Counted from the stretch's first letter, positions 5,941 to 13,575 are shown. The stretch: DNA of 17,059 nucleotides from an uncultured Oribacterium sp. (GCA_934279105.1 CAKQWR010000020.1:1-17059); one strand, 5' to 3'. Program-made: numbers and translations. The notes: generated by a model from the letters alone, not told the origin.

Positions 5941-7398
5941 ATGAAGCCGACCGTCAGTATTATCATTCCGGTGTACAATGCAGAGAAGACGCTGAAGCGT
6001 TGTGTGGACAGTATTCTGAATCAGGAGTACAGTGATTTCGAGCTGATTCTCATGGATGATGGAAGTAAGGATTCGTCTGGGGAGATCTGCGATGCGTATG
6101 CGCAGGCGGATGCGCGCGTGGTGGTTGTGCACAAGGAGAATTCCGGGGTATCCGACACGCGGAATCGCGGGATCGAGCGGGCGCAGGGAACCTATCTTCA
6201 GTTCGTGGACAGTGATGACTGGCTGACGCCGGATGCGACGAAGCTCATGGTGCGGTCTGCTGAGGAGACGGGCTGCGACATGGTGATCGCGGACTTCTAC
6301 CGTGTCGTCGGAGAGATGGTATCGCGGAAAGGAGACATTGACGCAGACCATGTGATCGGGCGAGAGGAATTCGCGAGCTTCATGATGGAGAATCCGGCGG
6401 ATTACTACTATGGCGTGCTGTGGAACAAGCTGTATCGCCGTGATATCGTGAATGCGCATCAGATCCGCATGGATACGAAGATCAGCTGGTGCGAGGACTT
6501 CATGTTTAATCTCGAGTATGTGCGCTATGCGACGAGTTTTTATGCGCTGCGGACACCGGTGTACTATTACGTGAAGACGAAAGGCTCGCTCGTGAATCAG
6601 AAGATCAGCTTCGCGAAGACGCTCGAGATGAAGCTCATGATGTTTGAGTGCTACAACGACTTCTACAAGCACGTGCTGGACGAGACAGAGTATGAGCGGA
6701 AGCGGCTGCAGGTGTACCATTTCCTCGTCGATGCGGCGAAGGATGGCTTCGTGTTCCCGGCGACGATTCCGGGAAACCGGAAGCTCGGCGAGGAGCGGAG
6801 CAGTGCGCTGCAGGAGGTGATTTCGGATGATGGCATCATCGTCGAGAAGTACCGCGACCGGAAGCTGCTCGAGCGGTATCTGGAATCGGTGGCACTCAAG
6901 TATGATATGACGATGGCAGAGATTTCACTGCTGCTCTATCGGAAGGATGCGAGCCATGAGCTGAGCCGGAAGAACCTCGCGAATCTGATGCACCTCAGCC
7001 GCGGGGAGCTACGCGGCACGCTGCAGAGACTGGTGGCACGAGAGATGATCGAGGTGGTCGAACTGCCGCGAAAGCGGAGCGAGGCGATGGCCGAAGCGAC
7101 GGGGCTTTTCGAAATGCAGAACGAGGACCGGGATGTGGACGAGACCTGGATTTCGAAACCGGAAAACGTGGCAGGAAATATCGCAGAAACAGCAGACCTT
7201 ATGAAGAAGAAACGTGAGCCGCGGAAAATCCGCCTCGAGCTGCTGCCGGCGGCGGACGCGGTTCTCCGGGACATCGAAGCTGCCGAGCGCGACTATGAGC
7301 AGGCGAAATTCAAGGATTTCACAGAAGAAGAGATCAGAACGTATACCGCGCTGAAAAAAAGAATACAAAAGAACGAACGGCTTACGTTGCAGAAGTAA
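5941..7398 (+). CDS. Family 2 glycosyltransferase fused to a MarR-like winged-helix domain
   Basis: The 485-residue product begins with a GT-A fold: VSIIIPVYNAEKTL (5-18), LMDDGS (37-42), the nucleotide/metal-binding VDSDDW (89-94), and a WCEDFMFN segment (183-190) holding the likely acidic base. Such enzymes transfer sugars from nucleotide-sugars to cell-surface glycans. From about residue 305 the sequence changes to a MarR layout: a long helix, ISLLLYRKD, then LSRKNLANLMHLSRGELRGTLQRLVAREMIEVVELPRK (helix-turn-helix and wing, 341-378). A charged insertion of about 50 residues follows, then RLELLPAADAVLRDIEAAE and FTEEEIRTYTALKKRIQKN (430-478), the typical MarR dimerisation helices. The frame is continuous. 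The start at 5941 has GGAGGGTGA upstream; an in-frame ATG is not needed further 5'. No transmembrane segment is seen. A glycosyltransferase joined to a DNA-binding domain is unusual. Confidence 0.85.
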   Translation: MKPTVSIIIPVYNAEKTLKRCVDSILNQEYSDFELILMDDGSKDSSGEICDAYAQADARVVVVHKENSGVSDTRNRGIERAQGTYLQFVDSDDWLTPDATKLMVRSAEETGCDMVIADFYRVVGEMVSRKGDIDADHVIGREEFASFMMENPADYYYGVLWNKLYRRDIVNAHQIRMDTKISWCEDFMFNLEYVRYATSFYALRTPVYYYVKTKGSLVNQKISFAKTLEMKLMMFECYNDFYKHVLDETEYERKRLQVYHFLVDAAKDGFVFPATIPGNRKLGEERSSALQEVISDDGIIVEKYRDRKLLERYLESVALKYDMTMAEISLLLYRKDASHELSRKNLANLMHLSRGELRGTLQRLVAREMIEVVELPRKRSEAMAEATGLFEMQNEDRDVDETWISKPENVAGNIAETADLMKKKREPRKIRLELLPAADAVLRDIEAAERDYEQAKFKDFTEEEIRTYTALKKRIQKNERLTLQK

Positions 7399-7403
7399 GC
7401 CGT
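7377..7403. repeat. 9-bp stem-loop spanning the stop codon of the glycosyltransferase gene
   Basis: ACGGCTTAC (7377-7385) pairs perfectly with GTAAGCCGT (7395-7403) around a 9-nt loop; the TAA stop (7396-7398) lies within the right arm. No T-run follows, so this is more likely an mRNA 3' stabilising or processing structure than the terminator, which is the hairpin at 7445-7486. Confidence 0.5.
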
Positions 7404-7444
7404 CTGTCTCCATTTCAGCATACCCAAACCGCAGATTTGCGTGT

Positions 7445-7486
7445 AAAAAGGACCGTATCCGCGATGCCGAATACGGTCCTTCTTTT
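7445..7486. terminator. Bidirectional rho-independent terminator between glycosyltransferase gene and tRNA-Ala
   Basis: The stem AAGGACCGTAT (7448-7458)/ATACGGTCCTT (7471-7481) is perfect over 11 bp. On the minus strand it ends in TTTTT after the stem, directly downstream of tRNA-Ala; on the plus strand CTTTTA follows, 50 nt beyond the glycosyltransferase stop. It therefore can serve both convergent units. Confidence 0.88.
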
Positions 7487-7487
7487 A

Positions 7488-7560
7488 TGGAGACAACGGG
7501 ATTCGAACCCGCGACCTTTGCGTTGCGAACGCAACGCTCTCCCAACTGAGCTATGTCCCC
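7488..7560 (-). tRNA. tRNA-Ala (anticodon CGC)
   Basis: The 73-nt minus-strand sequence folds fully. The acceptor stem GGGGACA pairs with TGTCTCC and includes the G3-U70 wobble that is the alanine identity element. The D arm is GCTC/GAGC, the anticodon stem TTGCG/CGCAA with loop TTCGCAA (anticodon CGC, reading GCG), and the T arm GCGGG-TTCGAAT-CCCGT. The discriminator is A73 and the CCA tail is not encoded. A promoter lies just upstream and a terminator just downstream, so it is a stand-alone unit. Confidence 0.97.
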
Positions 7561-7573
7561 GCTACAGCTGTAT

Positions 7574-7602
7574 ATTATAGCGCAGTGTGTTCCAAATAGT
7601 AA
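7574..7602 (-). promoter_or_regulatory. Promoter of tRNA-Ala
   Basis: On the minus strand a perfect -10 TATAAT (7579-7574) is preceded after 17 nt by TTACTA (7602-7597) as a weak -35. The expected start falls a few bases before the first base of the tRNA (7560). Confidence 0.6.
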
Positions 7603-7623
7603 CTGGAAATTTATAAAATCTGG

Positions 7624-7678
7624 CATCTCGATTCAACAGTTCTCATCTCAATTCAACTCTTTTCATCTTGGTCCAACT
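7624..7678. repeat. Three 20-bp-period direct repeats (CATCTYRATTCAACT-like)
   Basis: Copies start at 7624 (CATCTCGATTCAAC), 7644 (CATCTCAATTCAACT) and 7664 (CATCTTGGTCCAACT), exactly 20 bp apart. They lie between the tRNA promoter and the terminator of the frl operon. The regular step of about two helical turns suggests protein-binding sites or the repeated end of a decayed insertion sequence; no transposase is present nearby. Confidence 0.7.
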
Positions 7679-7704
7679 AAAAAGCAGCCTCCTAAACGGA
7701 GGCC
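7678..7704 (-). terminator. Rho-independent terminator of the frl operon
   Basis: On the minus strand GCCTCC (7703-7698) and GGAGGC (7692-7687) form a stem with a 5-nt loop, followed after TGC by TTTTT (7683-7679). It lies about 20 nt after the stop of the GntR gene, the last gene of the operon. Confidence 0.8.
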
Positions 7705-7721
7705 ACTTCTAATCGGTGAAT

Positions 7722-8492
7722 CTACACCTTCCATCTTAAGCCACTATGCTTGATTTCATTTCCGGCATCATTTGACATCACATAGTATGTATCCGCTCCA
7801 TTCAGTAACGATATGGAGATATACTGCGCATTGTCACGTGCATCAAAGGTCAGTTTAAAAAGATCAAAGACAGGATCACCCAGCTGGCAGTTCAGCAGCT
7901 GGCTCATCTCTTCATTTGCTTTCTGAACCTTTAATACCCGATAATACTTTTCGAGCTTCACGCCATAGTCCTTCTCCAGTATCTCAATTAGCGAAAAGTC
8001 CTCTGTTAATTTTTCGAAAATTCCAGGGAAACGTTTAAGCGGAATATAACTGTTGTCAATCATAATCGGCTTTTTATCCGCATACATGACCCGCTGTAAA
8101 AAGATTACATCATCGTCCGGATCGATTTCCAAATCACTGGCATACTCCTTTTTAACCTTGATAATCTCTTTTTTTATAACTTCCGATCTTGCGCTTTTTC
8201 CATTTCGTCGAATTGACTCGTGAAAGCCTAAGGTTTCCTGATCCAGTCTTGCCGCGTTGTTTTCTTCGCCTATCACAAACGTTCCCTTCCCCTGTCGTTT
8301 GATCAGTACGTTTTCATCACATAGCTCTTTGATCGCTCTACGCACTGTGATTCGACTGACATGGTACTGCTCTTCCAGCTCCGGCTCGCTCGGCATACGA
8401 TCTCCTGGTGCATATTTTTTTCTTTCAATGTCTCTCCTGATTGAAATTTTCATTTGTTCGTACAACGGAATTGACGTATTCTGATCCAGCAT
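7722..8492 (-). CDS. frlR: GntR-family regulator with UTRA domain, FrlR-like
   Basis: This 256-residue protein has an N-terminal GntR winged helix (PLYEQMKISIRRDIERKKY, then PGDRMPSEPELEEQYHVSR and ITVRRAIKELCDENVLIKRQ, ending in GKGTFV, residues 9-73). A C-terminal UTRA ligand-binding domain follows (about 90-250), as in HutC-subfamily repressors. UTRA domains bind small sugar or amine phosphates; a phosphorylated fructosamine is the likely effector here. It is the last gene of the operon, starting 15 nt after the PHP gene stop, and its GGGAG ribosome site lies in that short gap. In Bacillus frlR sits beside the same gene set, but there it is not the trailing cistron. A candidate operator is the inverted repeat upstream of frlB. 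The family call is firm, the symbol is by context. Confidence 0.85.
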   Translation of the reverse strand: MLDQNTSIPLYEQMKISIRRDIERKKYAPGDRMPSEPELEEQYHVSRITVRRAIKELCDENVLIKRQGKGTFVIGEENNAARLDQETLGFHESIRRNGKSARSEVIKKEIIKVKKEYASDLEIDPDDDVIFLQRVMYADKKPIMIDNSYIPLKRFPGIFEKLTEDFSLIEILEKDYGVKLEKYYRVLKVQKANEEMSQLLNCQLGDPVFDLFKLTFDARDNAQYISISLLNGADTYYVMSNDAGNEIKHSGLRWKV

Positions 8493-8507
8493 CGGCTATT
8501 CTCTCCC

Positions 8508-9314
8508 TTAATTTATTTTCTCTTGTAATAGTCTTCTTTCCTTGAACCTGCTAATATAAGGAAATCCCAAGCTCTGTAGTATCTTCTCAGCCTCCTGGAT
8601 TCCTGCACCAACATCCTGTCTGCGATGTGCATCCGACCCAAGCGTTATGATGGTTCCGCCCTCTTCCTTGTACCACTTTAAAAGAGTAGTCGATGGAAAC
8701 TGTTCATGTACAGCCTGTCGAAGTCCTGATGTATTGATTTCAATCCCTTTATTTCTGCGTACTAAAATCCGGAACAGTTCCCTGACCGCCTCTTCGCCAT
8801 CCTCTAAGCGAATGCTGATTCCCTGTCCAGCAGCATAGCGCTTGATCAGATCCACATGACCGAGACAGTCGAAGTCTCCCGTTTCAGCAATTTTCAGTAG
8901 TCCTTCCAAATATCGCTCTTTTAAGCTATCACAACTTACATTATGGTAATCGTATCCTTTCAAATCCATATTGTCAATTTTATGAAAGGACGCAATCACA
9001 AAATCAAACGGATAGGTAGCTGTAATGAAGTCTGCGGCTTTCTGCTGCAGATGAATCTGTCCTAATTCGGTTCCAAAACCCACATAGAGACGTTCTTTAT
9101 ACTTTTCTCTGCATTCCATGACCGAATCCAGACATTGATCCAGATATGCAGGATCAAACGCCGCACGCCCATAATCATCGGTGAATAACTCATAATGATC
9201 CGTGACCATGATTTCCGTAAGCCCGGCATCCACTGCACCTTGACAGATTTCATCCAGTGGCTCACTGCTATCCGGAGAATTTTTACAGTGTACATGATAA
9301 TCCATATGAAGCAT
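8508..9314 (-). CDS. PHP-domain metal-dependent phosphoesterase (HisJ-like) in the fructosamine operon
   Basis: The 268-residue product shows the complete PHP metal-ligand set: HVH (7-9), TDHYE (38-42), GTELG (81-85), SFHKID (109-114), LGHVDL (151-156), EINTSG (192-197) and GSDAH (226-230). Related proteins include histidinol-phosphate phosphatase HisJ and other small-phosphate phosphatases; no histidine genes are near. Its position between the kinase and regulator genes, cotranscribed with them, suggests it acts on a sugar- or amine-phosphate of this pathway, perhaps relieving toxic phosphorylated intermediates; this is inference. The start at 9314 has GAGGAG 8 nt upstream. A stem-loop lies in the 141-nt gap after frlD. 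It has no counterpart in the Bacillus frl operon as I know it. Confidence 0.85.
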   Translation of the reverse strand: MLHMDYHVHCKNSPDSSEPLDEICQGAVDAGLTEIMVTDHYELFTDDYGRAAFDPAYLDQCLDSVMECREKYKERLYVGFGTELGQIHLQQKAADFITATYPFDFVIASFHKIDNMDLKGYDYHNVSCDSLKERYLEGLLKIAETGDFDCLGHVDLIKRYAAGQGISIRLEDGEEAVRELFRILVRRNKGIEINTSGLRQAVHEQFPSTTLLKWYKEEGGTIITLGSDAHRRQDVGAGIQEAEKILQSLGFPYISRFKERRLLQEKIN

Positions 9315-9396
9315 AGTATATCTCCTCTACCTTTTTACATAATCACGAAAGAAAGTCATGGATTTATCATCTATCAGCATGCTTTCCATACATCAA

Positions 9397-9429
9397 AATG
9401 GACTGTTGTCATTTCAACACCAGTCCATT
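9397..9429. repeat. Stem-loop between frlD and the PHP gene
   Basis: AATGGACTG (9397-9405) pairs perfectly with CAGTCCATT (9421-9429); a smaller inner GTTG/CAAC can stack above it. On the minus strand TTTTGATG follows the stem, a short T-rich run, so it could be a partial terminator or an mRNA processing site that lowers expression of the last two genes. Confidence 0.55.
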
Positions 9430-9455
9430 CTTCTTACAGTTCATTATTGCAAAAC

Positions 9456-10268
9456 TCACATCGGATGTGGATGTCCGAAACCGCCACGAATCGTACAGGT
9501 AAGCGCAGAACGCTCTGCCGCATAATCGAGTGCCTCTTCCATCGTTTTTCCATCACCATGTGCTGTTAAGAAACCGGCGATGAAGCTATCTCCTGCACCC
9601 ATGGTATCGATGGCTTCTACTTTTTTGATTCCCTGATGATATACCTTCTCTCCATCATAGAACATCGAGCCCTTCGATCCTCTGGTAATGCCTACAATTT
9701 TCGTTCCGAATGTATGCACATGCTTTAAAAGCGCTTCGCACTCTTCTTCCGTCATGTCCGAACCGGAGAAAAACGCATAGCTTACATATGGGCAGGTTCT
9801 CTTCAGATACTCCTCATCCTTTTTATCTGAGAAATCGAAGGAAACTGCGCAGAGTTCCGCCAGTGCCGGAAGCTCGTACTCTAAGTTCGAGTAGCAGCTG
9901 GTATGGCAGATATCATACTCCTTAATGATTTCCTCATCTTCCTTCACGATTTTAATCGAGAATAGATGCTGACAGCTGTCACGAAGGCCTGCTGCAAATA
10001 CACGGTCTCCATCCTTCAGGTACACTCTCGGCTGAGCCGAATGTGCATATACCTTTCTGGATCGGTCATACGTAACACCCTCTTCTGTCAGGCACTGCTT
10101 AATATAATCTGCACGCTCGTCATCACCGAAAACGCCGATGTAATTTACTTTTTCCGCTCCGTTTTTCTTACAGTTTACAGCTACGTTCACTGCATTGCCG
10201 CCTGGAAAATACACACCCTCATCCATATAGCAATCCGTTACATTGTCGCCGATTGCGATTAATTTCAT
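9456..10268 (-). CDS. frlD: PfkB-family fructosamine (fructoselysine-type) kinase
   Basis: A 270-residue ribokinase/PfkB-family kinase. It has the N-terminal sugar-binding GDN and FPGGNAVNVA (21-30) and the C-terminal signature DTMGAGDSFIAGFL (221-234), where D227 is the catalytic base and GAGD forms the anion hole. FrlD proteins phosphorylate the 6-hydroxyl of fructose-amines such as fructoselysine after uptake; the DFSDK motif near residue 150 and the short overall length fit FrlD rather than fructokinases or ribokinases. It follows the two permease genes exactly as in the Bacillus frl operon. GGAGG stands about 11 nt before the ATG at 10268. Which amino acid adduct is preferred is not visible from sequence. 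Confidence 0.88.
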   Translation of the reverse strand: MKLIAIGDNVTDCYMDEGVYFPGGNAVNVAVNCKKNGAEKVNYIGVFGDDERADYIKQCLTEEGVTYDRSRKVYAHSAQPRVYLKDGDRVFAAGLRDSCQHLFSIKIVKEDEEIIKEYDICHTSCYSNLEYELPALAELCAVSFDFSDKKDEEYLKRTCPYVSYAFFSGSDMTEEECEALLKHVHTFGTKIVGITRGSKGSMFYDGEKVYHQGIKKVEAIDTMGAGDSFIAGFLTAHGDGKTMEEALDYAAERSALTCTIRGGFGHPHPM

Positions 10269-10348
10269 ATCTTCTCAAACCTCCATATTAATGTCTGGCA
10301 CTCTGTCCCATTACTTATCACACTAACCTGTCGATTATTTGCATGAAA

Positions 10349-11194
10349 TCAGCCCTTTACAGATCCTGCCATCATGCCTCGAACGAAGTTCTTCTGCATC
10401 GCGATAAACAGAATCATGATTGGGAGGCAGGCGATCACCATACCAGCCAGAACAACGCCCCATTCTGTCATGAGTCCGTCACTGAAGGCCATCAGACCTA
10501 CCGGAATGGTTCTGAGTTTTGAACTGTCTACAAAAATCGTCGCAAAAACGAATTCATTCCATGCATAGTACGTCGTCATGATGACCACAGTTGACATGAT
10601 CGGCTTCGAAAGCGGCAGATAAATCTCTTTATAAATCTGGAACAGTGTTGCTCCGTCCAGGATGGCTGCCTCTTCCATTTCTTTTGAAATACCGATAAAG
10701 AACGAGCGGATCAGCATGATGGAAACCGGAAGACGGAACGCAATGTATGGTAAAATCATCGCACCCAGGGTGTTCTTCAGCTTTAACGCCTTCAGCAGCA
10801 TAAACAGCGGAAGCAGACATACCTGTGGGGAAAGTAAGAGTCCGCACAGACAGAATAAAAATACAAAATTTCCAAGCTTTCCCTTAATCTGGCATACGCC
10901 AAATGCTGCAAAAGAAGAAACAAATACTACGCCTGCCAGAGTCGCAATCGTAACGATCAAGCTGTTTGCAAAATACTGGGAAATACCCTTATTCCACGCC
11001 GTTACGTAATTTTCCCAGAGCCATTTTTTCGGAAGTCCCCATACATCTCCATAGATTCCCTGATAGTCCTTAAAGGAAGACATCAGAATCCAGCACAGAG
11101 GATAAATAATCAGGATTGCTAAAATACAGAGCACAACAAACCATAGTACTTCGCCTACTCCGATTTTGTTTCTATTTTGATGTATTTTACTCAT
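10349..11194 (-). CDS. frlM: ABC sugar-type permease, MalG-like (FrlM)
   Basis: This inner-membrane permease of the CUT1 ABC family has six predicted transmembrane segments, beginning with VLWFVVLCILAILIIYPLCW. The cytoplasmic EAA loop (EEAAILDGATLFQIYKEIYL) contacts the transport ATPase. The C-terminus KNFVRGMMAGSVKG is typical of MalG-type partners. The start at 11194 (MSKIHQ) is chosen because AAGGAG lies 7 nt upstream; this overlaps the stop of frlN by 8 nt, indicating translational coupling. A longer frame from 11218 is possible but has no ribosome site. It pairs with FrlN and the FrlO lipoprotein. No ATPase gene is in the operon, so a shared MsmX-type subunit is presumed. Confidence 0.88.
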   Translation of the reverse strand: MSKIHQNRNKIGVGEVLWFVVLCILAILIIYPLCWILMSSFKDYQGIYGDVWGLPKKWLWENYVTAWNKGISQYFANSLIVTIATLAGVVFVSSFAAFGVCQIKGKLGNFVFLFCLCGLLLSPQVCLLPLFMLLKALKLKNTLGAMILPYIAFRLPVSIMLIRSFFIGISKEMEEAAILDGATLFQIYKEIYLPLSKPIMSTVVIMTTYYAWNEFVFATIFVDSSKLRTIPVGLMAFSDGLMTEWGVVLAGMVIACLPIMILFIAMQKNFVRGMMAGSVKG

Positions 11195-12092
11195 CGCCAT
11201 TCTCCTTATCCGTTCCATAACTAAAGAACTGTACGGAAGATAATACGGCTGTAATCAAGAAGATCAGCATCGCAATCGCGGATGCATAACCCATATTCTG
11301 CTTGATGAATCCCGTCTGATACATGTGCAGAGACAGAACAATCGTTGCGGTACCAGGACCACCACCCGTTAAAATATACGGCTCGTTAAAGACGGTAAAT
11401 GCACCCACGACGGTTAAAATCATGGTTACAAAGAACATCTGCTTTACCTGCGGAACGGTGATATAGAAAAACCGTTCGATTTTACTTGCGCCATCAACCT
11501 CAGCAGCCTGATATAAATCATGTGGAATCTTCTGAATCGCCACGATAAACAACATGGTCGTATATCCGGTACTCTGCCACTGCGATACCGCAATGACTGC
11601 ATACATCGCTGTTTTTTTGCTTCCCAACCAGACTTTCGCGAGATTATCTAGTCCAATCGCCTGTAAAAAGCTGTTCAGCAATCCCATTTGAGGATCATAG
11701 ATAAATTTAAATAACAGACACACAACGGTCATCGAAATAACCGTCGGGATAAAATATACACTTCTGAAAAACGAGGCAACTCGCTGGAATACGACGTCCT
11801 CCAGCACTGCCGCCAGAACGAGGCCGAATCCTACCTGTATGATAATGGAAATTAATGCATAAAGAATATTATTTTTCAGACAGGCAAGGATAGTCTTGTC
11901 GGTAAAAAGCTGCTTATAATTTGCCAGTCCTACCCATTCCTTGGTTACCGAAGAAAGTGTAAATGACTGGAAGCTATAGATAATATTTTTAATCAGTGGG
12001 AAATACACAAAGATACCGAGTATCATGAGTGCTGGTATTGCAAAAATAAATGCTTCTAAATTTTTCTTCTTCGTCAAAATCATCCATCCCAT
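11187..12092 (-). CDS. frlN: ABC sugar-type permease, MalF-like (FrlN)
   Basis: This 301-residue membrane protein of the MalF/UgpA type has six transmembrane segments, the first being FIFAIPALMILGIFVYFPLI. The EAA loop is QAAEVDGASKIERFFYITVP, near residues 190-210. It forms the transmembrane pore with FrlM. The start is uncertain: ATG codons at 12092 and 12083 are both possible and neither has a strong ribosome site; the region just upstream carries a stable stem-loop. It lies between the binding-protein gene and frlM, the order of the Bacillus frl operon. The transport substrate is inferred from the kinase and deglycase of the same operon. Confidence 0.88.
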   Translation of the reverse strand: MGWMILTKKKNLEAFIFAIPALMILGIFVYFPLIKNIIYSFQSFTLSSVTKEWVGLANYKQLFTDKTILACLKNNILYALISIIIQVGFGLVLAAVLEDVVFQRVASFFRSVYFIPTVISMTVVCLLFKFIYDPQMGLLNSFLQAIGLDNLAKVWLGSKKTAMYAVIAVSQWQSTGYTTMLFIVAIQKIPHDLYQAAEVDGASKIERFFYITVPQVKQMFFVTMILTVVGAFTVFNEPYILTGGGPGTATIVLSLHMYQTGFIKQNMGYASAIAMLIFLITAVLSSVQFFSYGTDKENGDE

Positions 12093-12103
12093 CTTTTCAT
12101 CAC

Positions 12104-12133
12104 GTCCGAAGCAGGTGATTCCCTGCCTCGAAC
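12104..12133. repeat. 12-bp stem-loop between frlO and frlN
   Basis: On the minus strand GTTCGAGGCAGG (12133-12122) pairs with CCTGCTTCGGAC (12115-12104) over 12 positions with two wobbles and a 6-nt loop. No T-run follows. Such structures after binding-protein genes usually protect the upstream message and give more binding protein than permease. Confidence 0.7.
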
Positions 12134-12177
12134 GGATTCATATTCACTATTTTACGACCATCGGGCCGCATATTTCT

Positions 12178-13494
12178 TTAATGTAAGGATGCTGCGGCCT
12201 GCTGTACCTCCTGCATACCGCTCTCCGGTGTTTCATCACCCGTCGCAATGGCCTGCGCTACCTGCTGGTATACGGTATATACGCCAGGATCGCATGCATT
12301 GTCGAACCATGGGGTGAGCTTCGTTGCGTTCTTGATGATATCCATCGCCTCTAACTGTGCCGGCAGTGCATTTGTCTCATCCACAGCACCTGCTACAGAG
12401 GAAATATCGCCGCACTTCGTGGTTAACTGCTCTCCACCCTTCTTGCTTACCAGCCACTTTAAGAACTTCTGGCACTCTTCCGGATTCTTCGCCTTATTGC
12501 TGATCATGAAGCCCTCCGGTGCACCGGTCAGCTCCTTCGGATCACCCTTGCCATCCTCAAATGCAGGGAAATTAAAGAATCCATATTCGAAATCATCCGG
12601 AAGGGATTTCTCAAGCAACGGAATCTCTGCAAACTGCAAGTACATGATCGGCGCTTCACCGGTTGCAAAATAGGTGTTTCTTGCGGTCTCATGATCAATC
12701 GCGGTGCTGGTCTCTCCCATATAGGATGTTAACTGCTGCCACTTCTTCAGCACTTCAGTGTAACCAGGATCTGTAAACTCACCGGTTGCAGGATCATAAT
12801 CCTTTGCCAGCGTCTCCGGATCGATCATTCTCTGGTTCATCGTACCTAAATAGTGCAGGGATTCGAATCCATCAGACAGACCCGCGATAATCGGTGTTTC
12901 ATAGCCTGCTGCCTTTAGCTGATCCAGTACAGCGATGAACTCATTCCAGGTTGTCGGAACACTGATATTATTCTCTTCAAAAGCCTTCTTGTTGTAATAG
13001 AATACCTTACCATCCTGAGACCATGGTACTCCGTAGATCTGGCCATCAAATGTAAACTTTTCAACACTCGCCGGTGCAAGCTGAGAGGACCAGTCGGTAT
13101 CTGACTCATACATATCGTTTAATGATGCAACATTGCCGGAAGCGATCATTTCCTGTGCAAATGTTCCTGACCAGGAAGAGAAAATATCCGGCACTTCATC
13201 TGTACTTACAATCATACGGATTTTTTCTTTATACTGATCATTCAGAATGCAATCCATGTTAATGGTTACATTCGGGTTCTCATCCATATATTCCTGAACC
13301 AGCTCCTTAAACATCGAGTTCTTCGGATCATTCGGCCAGCGGTGGAAGAAATTAATGACAACCTTTCCGTCATCCGTTGTCGCTGCGCCGTTGGCTGCCG
13401 TCGTTGTATCCGTTCCGGAACTGCTACCGCAAGCTGCTAAGGAAAGTCCCATTACTGCTGCCATAAGTGCAGCAAAAGCACGCTTCATTTTCAT
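12178..13494 (-). CDS. frlO: ABC transporter substrate-binding lipoprotein (FrlO-like)
   Basis: This 438-residue family 1 extracellular solute-binding protein has a lipoprotein signal peptide: basic MKMKR, a hydrophobic core (FAALMAAVMGLSL) and the lipobox LAAC with the lipidated Cys at 22, followed by a Ser/Gly/Thr/Ala-rich linker. The mature part has the usual family features, including NFFHRWPNDPKN near the first strand, GVPWSQDGKVFYYNKKAFEE, and FLKWLVSKKGGEQLTT near the C-terminus. It would capture fructosamines outside the cell and hand them to FrlN/FrlM. An AAGGAG site precedes the ATG at 13494. Stem-loops on both sides of the gene suggest that its message is processed and stabilised separately. 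Confidence 0.88.
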   Translation of the reverse strand: MKMKRAFAALMAAVMGLSLAACGSSSGTDTTTAANGAATTDDGKVVINFFHRWPNDPKNSMFKELVQEYMDENPNVTINMDCILNDQYKEKIRMIVSTDEVPDIFSSWSGTFAQEMIASGNVASLNDMYESDTDWSSQLAPASVEKFTFDGQIYGVPWSQDGKVFYYNKKAFEENNISVPTTWNEFIAVLDQLKAAGYETPIIAGLSDGFESLHYLGTMNQRMIDPETLAKDYDPATGEFTDPGYTEVLKKWQQLTSYMGETSTAIDHETARNTYFATGEAPIMYLQFAEIPLLEKSLPDDFEYGFFNFPAFEDGKGDPKELTGAPEGFMISNKAKNPEECQKFLKWLVSKKGGEQLTTKCGDISSVAGAVDETNALPAQLEAMDIIKNATKLTPWFDNACDPGVYTVYQQVAQAIATGDETPESGMQEVQQAAASLH

Positions 13495-13525
13495 ATGTCA
13501 CTTTCTCCTTATCTATATTTATGAC

Positions 13526-13575
13526 AGAACGACGGAAATCCTGACTCGTCTTCCTGTCAGAACCCCCGTCGTTCT
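13526..13575. repeat. Nested stem-loop between frlB and frlO
   Basis: AGAACGACGG (13526-13535) pairs perfectly with CCGTCGTTCT (13566-13575); within the loop CTGAC (13541-13545) pairs with GTCAG (13556-13560). It fills the 98-nt gap between frlB and frlO. There is no T-run after it on the minus strand, so it looks like an RNA processing or stabilising element rather than a terminator. Confidence 0.7.

Noticed and set aside
5926..6720. A 264-codon open frame on the minus strand
   Set aside because: It is antisense to the glycosyltransferase domain, its composition is rich in His, Arg and Leu in the way of shadow frames, and no motif is present.
7009..7626. A 205-codon minus-strand frame containing a GERCVRNAKVAGSNPVVS-like stretch
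   Set aside because: That stretch is the well-known false translation of a tRNA gene; the frame crosses tRNA-Ala, a terminator and the antisense of the glycosyltransferase gene.
8508..9314. Histidinol-phosphatase of histidine biosynthesis
   Set aside because: The fold fits HisJ, but the gene is cotranscribed with fructosamine genes and no his gene is in the window; a general PHP call is safer.
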